The translations under genes were made by a program, and so were the position numbers. Positions 17,624-25,541 of a stretch of 64,000 nt of DNA are shown one piece after another. This stretch comes from Halogeometricum sp. S3BR5-2 (GTDB lineage Archaea > Halobacteriota > Halobacteria > Halobacteriales > Haloferacaceae): the NCBI RefSeq assembly GCF_031624635.1, contig NZ_JAMQOQ010000001.1, positions 496,001-560,000 on the forward strand. The letters run 5' to 3'. The notes under the pieces are model-generated. The model saw only the letters and a program-made list of their open reading frames with translations, did not search any database and had not been told where the DNA came from. Within the stretch, counting starts at the first letter, position 1, and each line of letters begins with the position of its first letter.

Positions 17624-18313
17624 ATGGACCGACGGTCTTTCCTCGGCGCGGCGGGGGTCGCGGGAGCGAGTAGCCTGGCGGGGTGCGTCGGCGGGTCGAT
17701 ACCGGGCCTCGGCGACGCGAATCCGAACGTCGCCCTCGGCGAACCCGACCGGGAGGAGGGGTTGGAGAGTTCGGACCTGCCGTATCCGGCGTGGGGCCAA
17801 CGCGTCCCGGACGTAACGGTCCCCTACGGGCTCTCGGAAGGGAGCGTCGCCGTGCGCGACATCGACGGGCCGCACTTTCACACGTTCTTCTTCACGAACT
17901 GCATGACGGTGTGTCCGGTGCTCATCAGCGCCCTCCGGGAGGTGCAGGTGCACTCGGTGAACGAGGGGTACGCCGACGAGGTGTCGTTCTACCCAATCTC
18001 GTTCGACCCGGCGCGCGACGACGCCGCGGCTTTTCGAGAAGAGGCCGACCAGATGAACGTCGACACCGACGCGGGCAACTGGCAGTTCCTCCGGCCCGAC
18101 GGCGAGAGCGAGGCGCGGCGCATCGTCGACGACGAGTTCGGCGTCTTCTTCCAGAGGCAGGCGAACGGCGACGGTCCGTACATGTTCGCGCACACGAGCG
18201 TCGTCCTCCTCGTGAACGGCGAGGGCTACGTCGAACGCGCCTACCGGGGCACCCAACCCGACGAGGGGACGATGATAGACGACCTGAAGCGGGTCCGGCG
18301 CGCCTCCGAGTGA
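17624..18313 (+). CDS. SCO1/SenC-family copper chaperone
   Basis: 229 residues from ATG 17624, which begins the Tat/lipoprotein leader MDRRSFLG with LAGC at 18-21. The copper-binding CxxxC pair (Cys93/Cys97) in TNCMTVCPVL and the distal His in MFAHTSVVLL define a SCO protein. It should deliver copper to the CuA centre of a terminal oxidase or to a similar secreted cuproprotein. No oxidase subunit lies in the window. The nearby TlpA/CcdA genes are plausible reductants for its cysteines (inference). Confidence 0.9.
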   Translation: MDRRSFLGAAGVAGASSLAGCVGGSIPGLGDANPNVALGEPDREEGLESSDLPYPAWGQRVPDVTVPYGLSEGSVAVRDIDGPHFHTFFFTNCMTVCPVLISALREVQVHSVNEGYADEVSFYPISFDPARDDAAAFREEADQMNVDTDAGNWQFLRPDGESEARRIVDDEFGVFFQRQANGDGPYMFAHTSVVLLVNGEGYVERAYRGTQPDEGTMIDDLKRVRRASE

Positions 18314-18361
18314 GGGCGGGCGGAGCGACGCGACTTTCCCCGGGCGCGCCGAGTCGATAGT

Positions 18362-19588
18362 ATGGACAGACAGACCGAGCGCAGGCGACTCGCGCTCGCG
18401 GTCTGGACGGTGTTGGTGTCTCAGGTGCTCCTCTACCCCGGCCTCTCGGACCTCGTGGCGGCGTTCGGCGTCGAGAGCACCACCGCGACGCGGACGCTGT
18501 TTCTCGTCGCCGAGTACGCCGCCTTCGTCGCCTTCGCGGGCGTCTGGGGCGCGGTGAGCGACTCGCTCGGCCGCCGCCGCCCGCTCATCGTCGCCGGTGC
18601 CCTCGGCGGCGCCGTCGGCTACCTCGTCCTCGCGGCCGTCCCGTCGCTCGGCCTCCCGTTCGCCGCCGTCCTCGCCGTCCGCCTGGTCGGCGGCGCGGCG
18701 ACCATCGGCGCGTTCTCGCTGTCGATGACGGCGCTGGCGGACCTCTCTTCGGACAACGGGCAGAACATGGGCGCGGCCGGCATCGCAATCGGCTTCGGCG
18801 CGGCGCTGGGGTCCGTCGCCGGCGGCTTCCTCACCGACGCCGACCCGCTGTATCCGCTGTACGGCGCCGCCCTCCTCCTGACCGTCGCCGCCGTCCTCGC
18901 CGCCACGGTTCCCGACCGGACGCCGGAGGGCGTCCGCGTCCGCCTCGGCGCCGCCCTCGGGCGTCTCCGCGCGCGGCCGCAACTCGGCGTCCCGTACGCC
19001 TTCGGCTTCATCGACCGGATGACGGCCGGCTTCTTCGCCCTCGTCGGCGTCGCCTACTTCCGCGAGACGTTCGGACTCGACGCCTCGCTCGCCGGAATGG
19101 CGCTGTTCGCCTTCTTCTTCCCGTTCGCCCTCCTCCAGTACCCGTTCGGCATGCTCTCGGACCGGGTGGGTCGGTTCGTTCCCGTCGTCGCCGGGTCCGT
19201 CTGCTTCGGTCTCTCCATCGTCGCCGTCGGCCTCGCGCCGTCGCTCGCCGTCGCCCTCGCGCCGTCGCTCGCCGTCGCCGTCGGTCTGATGGTGCTCGTC
19301 GGCGTCTTCGGCGCCCTCGTCTCCCCGGCGACGATGGCGCTGGTGACGGACGTCGCCTCGCCCGAGGAGCGAGGGGCGGCGCTGGGCGGGTTCAACGTGT
19401 TCGGGAGTCTCGGCTTCCTCGCGGGCTTTCTCGTCGGCGGCGTCGCCAGTTCCACCGCGGGCTACCTCGCCGCGTTCGTCGTCGTCGGCCTCTCGGAAGT
19501 CGCCATCGCCCTCGTCGCCGGACGGGCGGTCAAACGGCTCTCCTCGGGCGGGTTCGGGTCGGGATTCGTCGAGTCGGCGGGCGACTGA
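18362..19588 (+). CDS. MFS transporter
   Basis: 408 residues, twelve predicted helices, with the loop 2-3 motif GAVSDSLGRRRPLIVAG (~63-79) and the equivalent SDRVGRF in the second half. Typical of a drug/H+ antiporter-like MFS; substrate unknown. The stretch at 19232-19279 is an exact 24-bp tandem duplication, giving LAPSLAVA twice within a membrane helix of the C-terminal half. It keeps the frame. Its effect on folding is unknown. Confidence 0.9.
   Translation: MDRQTERRRLALAVWTVLVSQVLLYPGLSDLVAAFGVESTTATRTLFLVAEYAAFVAFAGVWGAVSDSLGRRRPLIVAGALGGAVGYLVLAAVPSLGLPFAAVLAVRLVGGAATIGAFSLSMTALADLSSDNGQNMGAAGIAIGFGAALGSVAGGFLTDADPLYPLYGAALLLTVAAVLAATVPDRTPEGVRVRLGAALGRLRARPQLGVPYAFGFIDRMTAGFFALVGVAYFRETFGLDASLAGMALFAFFFPFALLQYPFGMLSDRVGRFVPVVAGSVCFGLSIVAVGLAPSLAVALAPSLAVAVGLMVLVGVFGALVSPATMALVTDVASPEERGAALGGFNVFGSLGFLAGFLVGGVASSTAGYLAAFVVVGLSEVAIALVAGRAVKRLSSGGFGSGFVESAGD
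19232..19279 (+). repeat. Exact 24-bp tandem duplication inside the MFS gene
   Basis: Bases 19232-19255 and 19256-19279 are identical, including all third positions. The unit encodes LAPSLAVA, so eight residues are repeated in frame in a transmembrane helix. Identity at every wobble position indicates a recent slippage event. Confidence 0.9.
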
Positions 19589-19619
19589 AGAGCGAGAGGG
19601 GCAACGCCGGCGGACGGCG

Positions 19620-20597
19620 CTACTCGTGGCCGCTGACGCGGACCGGTTCGTACGGCTCTTCGAGGTACTCCATATCGGAGTCCGAGAGGTCGATATCGAG
19701 CGCCTCGACGGCGTCTTCGAGGTGTTCGACGCTCGTCGTGCCGACGATGGGCGCGTCGACCCAGTCCTTCCCGAACTGCCACGCCATCGCTATCTGCGCC
19801 ATCTTCACGTCCTTTTCCTCTGCGAGTTCCTGGATGTGCTCGTTGACCGCCTCGCCGCCGCCTTCGAGGTAGGGGTGTTCGCGCGCGTAGTCGTCGGTTT
19901 CGCCGCGGGCGGTCGAGCGCGCCTCCTCGTGCGGACGAGCGGCGACGCCGCGCGCCAGCGGACTCCACGGGATGACGCCGACGCCCTCCTGCTGACAGAG
20001 CGGCAGCATCTCGCGTTCCTCCTCGCGGTAGAGCGGATTGTAGTGGTTCTGCATCGTCGCGAAGCGCTCCAGTCCCAATCGCTCGCTGGTGTGAAGCGCG
20101 TCGGCGAACTGGTGGGCCCACATCGAGGAGGCGCCCACGTACCGGGTCTTTCCCCGCCGGACGGCGTCGTCCAGCGCCCGCATCGTTTGCTCGATGGGCG
20201 TGTCGTAGTCCCAACGGTGAATCTGATAGAGGTCGACGGTGTCCATCCCGAGTCTGTCCAGCGAGTTGTCCAACTCCTGCTCGATGGCCTTCCGCGAGAG
20301 GCCGCCCGAGTTCGGGTTCTCCTCGTCCATCTGTCCGTACACCTTCGTCGCGACCACCTGCTCGTCGCGGTCGTACTCGTTCAGCGCCTCGCCGAGGATT
20401 CTCTCGCTCTCCCCCTCCGAGTAGACGTTCGCGGTGTCGAAGAAGTTGATTCCGAGTTCGATGGCCCGGTCGACCAACTCCTTACCCTCCTCTTCGTCCA
20501 GCACCCACTCGCGCCAGTCACTCGTCCCGAAGCTCATACAGCCGAGACAGACCTTCGACACTTCCATCCCGGTGTCGCCGAGCGTCGTGTACTCCAT
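19620..20597 (-). CDS. Aldo/keto reductase (AKR)
   Basis: 325 residues. Starts with MEYTTLGDTGMEVSKVCLGC, the standard N-terminus of the Tas/YajO-like AKR group. Catalytic residues are visible: Asp in NFFDTANVYSEGESE, Lys in VATKVYG, and His in YQIHRWD. The C-terminal NADP-binding pattern is IVGTTSVEHLEDAVEALD. It reduces carbonyl compounds with NADPH in the cytoplasm; substrate unknown. The five extra residues of a start at 20612 are not part of the conserved N-terminus. Confidence 0.93.
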   Translation of the reverse strand: MEYTTLGDTGMEVSKVCLGCMSFGTSDWREWVLDEEEGKELVDRAIELGINFFDTANVYSEGESERILGEALNEYDRDEQVVATKVYGQMDEENPNSGGLSRKAIEQELDNSLDRLGMDTVDLYQIHRWDYDTPIEQTMRALDDAVRRGKTRYVGASSMWAHQFADALHTSERLGLERFATMQNHYNPLYREEEREMLPLCQQEGVGVIPWSPLARGVAARPHEEARSTARGETDDYAREHPYLEGGGEAVNEHIQELAEEKDVKMAQIAMAWQFGKDWVDAPIVGTTSVEHLEDAVEALDIDLSDSDMEYLEEPYEPVRVSGHE

Positions 20598-20845
20598 GTT
20601 ATCTGCCCGCACGACCGCGGCGCGGAAAAACCCACGCGAGGCGGTGGGGACGGCCGGGTTCTGTCCCGGACGGTCGCGGTTCGCGGGGACGAACGGAGCG
20701 CGTGATTCTCACGCCGTAGGAGTTCACGCGGTCTTTATCGCCCGATACGTCGTATTAGCCTCCGTGAGCGAACCGGCCCGGTGGGGGCCGTAGACTCCGC
20801 GCGATTCGGTCCGCGAGACGCGAGAGCGTTCGCTCGGGAGCCATC

Positions 20846-21946
20846 ATGTCCACTCCGTCGGTACGTAGGTCGTTCGCCGTCCTCGTCGCGTTGCTCGTCT
20901 TCACGGGGAGCGCCGTCGGCGTCGCGAGCGCGCAGGAAGCCCCCTTCGGCGGCGCCATCGTCGTCGCCGAGGGCGAGACGCACGTCGGAACGCTCGAAGC
21001 CGCGGCCGGGAGCGTCGTCGTCGCCGGCACCGTCGACGGCGACGTGCAGGCGCTGGCCGGGAACGTCGTCGTCACCGAGACGGGCCGCGTCACCGGCGAC
21101 GTGGGCGCCGCCGCCGGGTCCGTCACGATAGACGGGGCCGTCGACGGCGACGTGCAGACAGCGAGCGGAACGCTCCTGGTCGGGAGCACCGCCGCCGTCG
21201 GCGGGAACCTCGAAGCCGGTGCGGGCGACGTCCGACTCGACGGCACCGTCGACGGCGACGTCACCGTCGGCGCCGAGACGTTCCTCGTCGGGAGCACCGC
21301 CGTCGTCGGCGGGAGCGTCACCTACGACGCGGAGACGTTCTCCGTCGCCGACGGCGCGTCCGTCGCCGGAACCGTCACGCGCGACGAGAACCTCGCGACG
21401 GCGACGCCCGTCGTCGGCGACGTCGACGGGTTCGTCGTCCCCGAGGGCCTCGTGGCCGCCTACTGGTTGCTCGTCAACCTCGTCCTCGGCGCCGTCCTCC
21501 TCGCGGTCGCCCCCCGGTTCGCCGCGCGCGTGACGCGCGTCGGGACGGAGCGGGCGGTCAGGAGCGGCGGCGTCGGCCTCCTCGCCCTGGTCGGCGTCCC
21601 CGTCGCGTTGGTGCTGACGCTCTTCACCGTCGTCGGCATCCCGCTGTCGATAGCCGGGTTCGTGCTGTTCGCCCTCGTCCTGTGGGTGACCTCGGTGTAC
21701 GGCGCGATCGTCGTCGGGACGTGGCTGCTGTCGCTCGGCGAGTACGAGAGCCGCTGGGCCGCGCTCGCGGTGGGGCTGCTGCTCGTGACCCTCGTCGGGT
21801 TCGTCCCGTTCGCGGGCGGCGTGCTCCAGTTCCTCGTCCTCCTCGTCGGTCTCGGGGCGTTCGCCCTGGCGCTCCGCGGCGAGGGCGGGACCGACGGCGA
21901 CGAGTCGGCGGGCGCCGTCGGCGGCGACGAAGCCCCGATGGCCTGA
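20846..21946 (+). CDS. Secreted bactofilin-like beta-solenoid with membrane domain
   Basis: 366 residues. A Sec-type signal peptide (~1-31, ending ASAQE) is followed by a repeat region (~38-175) with recurring DGDVQAxAG, GSVTIDGxVDGDV and GNLEAGAGDVRLDG units, a right-handed beta-helix like bactofilins and polymer-forming cytoskeletal proteins. The C-terminal half holds about four membrane helices (~205-345). In haloarchaea such proteins are thought to organise the cell surface; here the solenoid would face outside. A TATA candidate CTTTATC at 20732 implies an ~80-base leader. Confidence 0.82.
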   Translation: MSTPSVRRSFAVLVALLVFTGSAVGVASAQEAPFGGAIVVAEGETHVGTLEAAAGSVVVAGTVDGDVQALAGNVVVTETGRVTGDVGAAAGSVTIDGAVDGDVQTASGTLLVGSTAAVGGNLEAGAGDVRLDGTVDGDVTVGAETFLVGSTAVVGGSVTYDAETFSVADGASVAGTVTRDENLATATPVVGDVDGFVVPEGLVAAYWLLVNLVLGAVLLAVAPRFAARVTRVGTERAVRSGGVGLLALVGVPVALVLTLFTVVGIPLSIAGFVLFALVLWVTSVYGAIVVGTWLLSLGEYESRWAALAVGLLLVTLVGFVPFAGGVLQFLVLLVGLGAFALALRGEGGTDGDESAGAVGGDEAPMA

Positions 21947-21993
21947 GTCGCCGAGAATTTCCCTCTTCGAGTTCGATGCGTCGGGAGCGTCGG

Positions 21994-22447
21994 CTACGAC
22001 GAGTCGGACTTCTCGACGGCGACGACGCGGGTGCCCGCGGCGATGTCGCCGAGTCGACCGTTCCGTTCGGAGACCGGGCGTCTCCCCGTTCCCGTTGACG
22101 ACGCGTAGTCCGAGCGCCTGTTTACCGGCGGTCCTCCCGGCCGACCCCTCCAGCAGGGTCCAGTACGCGAGGTCCGCGAGGAACGCGCTGACGAGGAGCG
22201 GCGCGGTCTCCTGCCAGGTACTCAACGAGTCGACGTTCACGCCCATGGCCACGAGTCCGGCGACGAAGACGACCAGACCGAGAAGCGAGCCGACGACGAG
22301 GACGGGAACCAACACTGCCCAGTCGACGAGCAGGGCGACGAATCGCCGGCTGAACACGTCCTTCCCGGGGTCGACGGTGACCCGACCGTTCGCCTCGTCC
22401 GAGAGCGTCCGCCCGTCGGTAACTTTCCCCTCGCGGAACCACTCGTA
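21994..22447 (-). pseudogene. RDD-family membrane protein, frameshifted and internally deleted
   Basis: From GTG 22357 the frame reads FSRRFVALLVDWAVLVPVL, a second helix, and GKQALGLRVVNGNGETP, the clear start of an RDD domain. Reading is then lost; in the next frame the end of the family is found: NGRLGDIAAGTRVVAVEK, stop at 21994. Between these parts about 25-30 residues expected in RDD proteins are missing, so a deletion plus frame change is inferred. Upstream, RYEWFREGKVTDGRTLSDEA remains in frame but has no start codon before a TGA. Compare with neighbours: no coding signal on either strand otherwise. A sequencing error cannot remove the missing segment. Confidence 0.7.
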
Positions 22448-22832
22448 TCGAACCGAATAGATTCAGCGAGGGAATTATTTCACGTTCACAGTGACGCAGT
22501 GTATAAATATAGGATGGCTAACCTAAATTACTACTGTGGGACGTTCCCGATATCAGAGCATGGCACTGTCGCACGACGACGCCGTCGGCGGGTCGGGTGG
22601 GACATCCCGAAGGAGTACTCTCTCCCGGCGGTCGTCGAGTCGCACCCGGCGACGTGGTGAAGGCGTACGTCGTCCTCGGGGAAGGGTACGAGAGGTCACA
22701 GAGACTCACGGCCGGGATATAGAGTTCGTGAAGGAGGAGACGTTCGGACGGTAGCGGGTGCGGGTATCGAAACCCCGACAACCGCGCCGGCTCACGTACT
22801 TTCTTCTCCCTTCTCGCAGTCTCTCGGGGTAG
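22448..22832. other. Gene-poor stretch with debris and an A+T-rich patch
   Basis: 385 bases lie between the RDD pseudogene and the creatininase gene. The acyl-CoA synthetase remnant fills 22598-22754. An A+T-rich patch at 22497-22535 (TATAAATATAGG and neighbours) looks like an orphan promoter pointing into the remnant. Nothing else was identified. Confidence 0.5.
22598..22754 (+). pseudogene. Remnant of the C-terminus of an acyl/acetyl-CoA synthetase
   Basis: Three small coding fragments in changing frames fit one family in order: EYSLPAVVESHPA (22613-22650), DVVKAYVVLGEGYERSQRL (22651-22707) ending GI-stop, and IEFVKEETF (22719-22745). AMP-forming acyl-CoA synthetases end with HPAV..., VKAYVVL..GY, LT.EIQEFVKE in just this order. 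About 15 residues between the first two parts are absent. So this is gene debris, not a gene. Recognised by pattern only; the match is short. Confidence 0.45.
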
Positions 22833-23630
22833 ATGTACGTCGCAGACCAGACGTGGCCCGAACTCGGGGACTACGTCGCCGAGGAGTCCGTCGCGCTGAT
22901 TCCGCTCGGTTCGACCGAACAGCACGGTCCGCACCTCCCGCTCGCGACCGACCACCTCATCGCCGAGTCGCTCGCGCGGGCGGCGGCCGACCGGGCCGAG
23001 GTGCTCTGCGCGCCGACGGTGAACGTCGGCGTCAGCCCCCACCACCGGCAGTTCCACGGGACGATGTGGGTGGACCCGCCGCAGTTCCGCGACTACGTGG
23101 AGTCGATGACGCGCAACCTCGCGTACCACGGAATCGACCGCGTGGTGTACGTGAACGCCCACGGCGGCAACGTCCAGCACCTGCGCGAGGTGGGCCGCCG
23201 CCTCCGCGACGACGGGACGATGTACGCCGTCGAGTGGATGTGGGACGAGTCCATCCCGGACCTCGTCGACGAGGTGTTCGAGCGCAACGGTCCCCACGCC
23301 GGCCCGAAGGAGACGGCGATGATCATGCACGTCGCGGGCGAACTCGTTCGCGAGGACCGCCTCGAAGACGCCCGCGACGGCGGCCTCGTCGACCTCGACG
23401 ACTCGCCGAACTACATGACGCACGGCGCGCGCACCTTCTTCGACGCCGTCGAGAACTCGGGGAACGGCGCGTTCGGCGACCAGACGGACGCGACGCCCGA
23501 GAGCGGCGAACGGTTGTTCGAGGCGGCGACAGAGCAGTTGGTGAAACTGGTCGAGTGGCTGGACGACAGCGACATCGAGGACCTGATGGCGCCCGCGCAC
23601 GTCGACCCGCAACCCGGCAGTCGGCGGTAG
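22833..23630 (+). CDS. Creatininase-family amidohydrolase
   Basis: 265 residues. Metal-ligand motifs of the family are all present: GSTEQHGPHLPLATD (Glu, His, Asp), SPHHRQFHGT, NAHGGN and HAGPKETAMIMH with the second Glu. The family includes creatininase, MftE peptidase and the archaeal ArfB formamide hydrolase of riboflavin/F420 synthesis. Which reaction is catalysed cannot be decided from this sequence, and no pathway gene is adjacent. Cytoplasmic. Confidence 0.9.
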   Translation: MYVADQTWPELGDYVAEESVALIPLGSTEQHGPHLPLATDHLIAESLARAAADRAEVLCAPTVNVGVSPHHRQFHGTMWVDPPQFRDYVESMTRNLAYHGIDRVVYVNAHGGNVQHLREVGRRLRDDGTMYAVEWMWDESIPDLVDEVFERNGPHAGPKETAMIMHVAGELVREDRLEDARDGGLVDLDDSPNYMTHGARTFFDAVENSGNGAFGDQTDATPESGERLFEAATEQLVKLVEWLDDSDIEDLMAPAHVDPQPGSRR

Positions 23631-23688
23631 CGTCGCTCGGAGGGCGGTTCGACGGTCCGAGCGTCTGAACGACGGGCTCTTTCCCGAA

Positions 23689-24606
23689 TCAGAACGGCGT
23701 CCCGCCCGCTTCGACGACCAGCACGACGGCGGCGTTCGAGAGCGACACGCTCAGATACGCGAGCGCCGGAACGAGGAGCGACCCGGTCCGCTCGTACGCG
23801 TAGGCGGCGACGCCGAGCACCGCGAGGTGGGCGAGTGCGAACAAACCCGCGGCGATCGATTCGACCCCGGCGACGCCCGCGAGGAGCAGCGCTGCGGCGA
23901 AGAGCGACGCCGTCGCCGCCGCGAGCGACCGTGCGCGTCCGCCGACGGCGTCGGCCGCGTAGCGCAGGACGGCGAGAGCGAGGACGAACGCCGCCGCGCC
24001 CGCCAGTTTCCCCCGCTCCGGCACCGCCGTCAATCCGCCGGCGGTGCTCAGCGTCGCGAACGCGGCGACGAGCGTCGTCGCGAGGACGGCGCGCCCGCCG
24101 TCGAACGCGCGGGCGAGACTCCCCTGCACGAGCACCTGACAGGTCACCGCGAGGCACGGGACGGCGACGGCCGTCCCCACCCCGACGAGTGCGAGCGTCG
24201 CCGGCGACGCGGGGTCCGGATAGTACGTCATCGTCAGCGAACTGTACGGGACGCCGGTGTACAGGCCGACGAACGCGGTGACGCCGACGAGGACGACGGG
24301 AGTGGCAACCGCCAGACCGACGAACCGCAGGTCGGCGCGCGAGGGGAGCGACAGTCCGGCGTCGACGCCGCGGACGGCCGCGAAGGCGCCGGCGAGGGCG
24401 ACGACGCCGAGAGCGAACAGGCCGCCGGCGAACGCGGGGCCGACGGGGACCCATTCGACGGACGGGAGCGACCCGACGGCCGCCCGCGACGCCGCGAGGC
24501 CGACGAGGCGGGACCAGACGAAGAGGACGACCAGACCGGCGGTGACGACGCCCAGTTCGGTCGACAGCGGGCGCTTCGCGGACGCGAATCCGCGTTTCGG
24601 GGACAT
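23689..24606 (-). CDS. CPBP-like integral membrane protein
   Basis: 305 residues with about eight membrane helices. The end YERTGSLLVPALAYLSVSLS recalls the last motif of CPBP (Abi/CAAX protease-like) proteins, but the EExxxR and central HxxxN residues of active members are not seen, so it is probably an inactive relative. TTTATT at 24635-24630 on the minus strand is 30 bases before the ATG, supporting the start and a leaderless mRNA. Confidence 0.65.
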   Translation of the reverse strand: MSPKRGFASAKRPLSTELGVVTAGLVVLFVWSRLVGLAASRAAVGSLPSVEWVPVGPAFAGGLFALGVVALAGAFAAVRGVDAGLSLPSRADLRFVGLAVATPVVLVGVTAFVGLYTGVPYSSLTMTYYPDPASPATLALVGVGTAVAVPCLAVTCQVLVQGSLARAFDGGRAVLATTLVAAFATLSTAGGLTAVPERGKLAGAAAFVLALAVLRYAADAVGGRARSLAAATASLFAAALLLAGVAGVESIAAGLFALAHLAVLGVAAYAYERTGSLLVPALAYLSVSLSNAAVVLVVEAGGTPF

Positions 24607-24629
24607 AGCCGGGTTACCTATCAGTAGAT

Positions 24630-24635
24630 AATAAA
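24630..24635 (-). promoter_or_regulatory. TATA box of the CPBP-like gene
   Basis: TTTATT on the minus strand, first base 29 bases before the ATG at 24606, in a short A+T-rich patch. This is the leaderless geometry seen repeatedly in the window. Confidence 0.6.
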
Positions 24636-24772
24636 GTTTTCCCGAGAGGCATCTCCCTCTCGCGGGCGCGTCCCGAACGCGAGAGCGGTCGCTCGCAGCG
24701 GGTTAAAATACCGAGAATCATGATGAGAATCGACGTGACCGCCGACCGCAGTACCGCTACCGTATTGCGTTC

Positions 24773-24967
24773 TTACAGGCGTTGAAGATTCGTCGCGCGG
24801 GGACCCTTGTCCGCCTGTTCGATGTCGAACTCGACTTCCTGGCCCTCTTCGAGGTCCGGGCCGCCGACGTCTTCCATGTGGAAGAAGACGTCTTCGTCCG
24901 AGTCTTCGCTTTCGATAAATCCGTAGCCGCCGGTGTCGTTAAAGAACGCAACCGTACCTTTCGCCAT
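24773..24967 (-). CDS. cspA: Cold-shock-domain protein
   Basis: 64 residues, full-length CSD. The RNA-binding motifs RNP1 (GGYGFIESE) and RNP2 (DVFFHMEDV) are intact. It binds single-stranded RNA/DNA and probably acts as an RNA chaperone. TTATCA at 24999-24994 (minus strand) lies 32 bases before the ATG, so the transcript is leaderless or nearly so. Replacing the usual KGFGFI, the loop here is TGGYGFI and the protein is acidic, as normal for haloarchaea. Confidence 0.95.
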   Translation of the reverse strand: MAKGTVAFFNDTGGYGFIESEDSDEDVFFHMEDVGGPDLEEGQEVEFDIEQADKGPRATNLQRL

Positions 24968-24993
24968 TGCGAGTTGACAGTGGTCGACCGAGT

Positions 24994-24999
24994 TGATAA
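24994..24999 (-). promoter_or_regulatory. TATA box of the cold-shock gene
   Basis: TTATCA on the minus strand, 27-32 bases before the ATG at 24967. Confidence 0.5.
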
Positions 25000-25030
25000 G
25001 GCTTCCGCCGTCGACTCGCGAGCCGGAGTG

Positions 25031-25426
25031 TCACGCGCCGGACATAGTCAGCGAGAGAACGGACACGCGGCGGACGGCGTCGAAGTCGCGCAGACGGTAG
25101 ACGAGTCGGCGCACGCGTTCGGCCGGCCCGTCGCAGAACGCAACCTCGAAGCACCAGTGACCGTGATGGGTGTGGCTCGTCGCTTCGATGACGTCCTCGA
25201 AGTCGTGTTGAACGGTGTGTAACTCGCGGATGACGGCCTCGTGTTCGTAGTCGAACGCGACGACGGCCGCGATGTCCCCCTCGGCCTCCTCCAGTCGCGT
25301 GTGCGATTCGACGTACTCCAGCATCGCCTCGCGTATCGCCCGCGAACGGGAGTCGAGGCCCTCGGCTTCCCACACCGCGTCGAACTCCGCGAGGACGTCG
25401 TCGGGGACGTTCAGACTCGTTCGCAT
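25031..25426 (-). CDS. nikR: NikR-family nickel-responsive regulator
   Basis: 131 residues. Ribbon-helix-helix DNA-binding domain at 1-45 (MRTSLNVPDDVLAEFD, SRSRAIREAMLEYVE), then the ACT-like nickel domain. Ligand residues line up with NikR: His74 in TVQHDF, His85/His87 in SHTHHGHWC and Cys92. NikR tetramers bind DNA with nickel and repress nickel uptake. The start at 25426 begins the RHH strand; 13 more residues upstream are basic and unlikely. Divergent from a His-rich transporter gene; a palindrome covers its core promoter. Confidence 0.9.
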   Translation of the reverse strand: MRTSLNVPDDVLAEFDAVWEAEGLDSRSRAIREAMLEYVESHTRLEEAEGDIAAVVAFDYEHEAVIRELHTVQHDFEDVIEATSHTHHGHWCFEVAFCDGPAERVRRLVYRLRDFDAVRRVSVLSLTMSGA

Positions 25427-25448
25427 GGGTCTCCCTCCGCGGAGGAGG

Positions 25449-25485
25449 CGTAAGAATCGTCGCATCCGGCTCGCGGATTATTACG
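25449..25485. promoter_or_regulatory. Candidate NikR operator (interrupted palindrome)
   Basis: CGTAAGAATC (25449-25458) and GATTATTACG (25476-25485) are reverse complements with one mismatch in ten, separated by 17 bases, in the nikR / transporter gap. The left arm contains the nikR TATA element (TTCTTA on the minus strand, 30 bases before its ATG); the right arm lies upstream of the transporter TATA (TTATCA at 25513, 29 bases before ATG 25542). Binding would block nikR and could affect the transporter. Arm spacing is larger than in E. coli NikR sites, so this is inference. Confidence 0.5.
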
Positions 25486-25541
25486 AACTCCTCGAAACCG
25501 TCTTAACAGCCGTTATCACCGCCCGAAGATAGGATTCTGGT

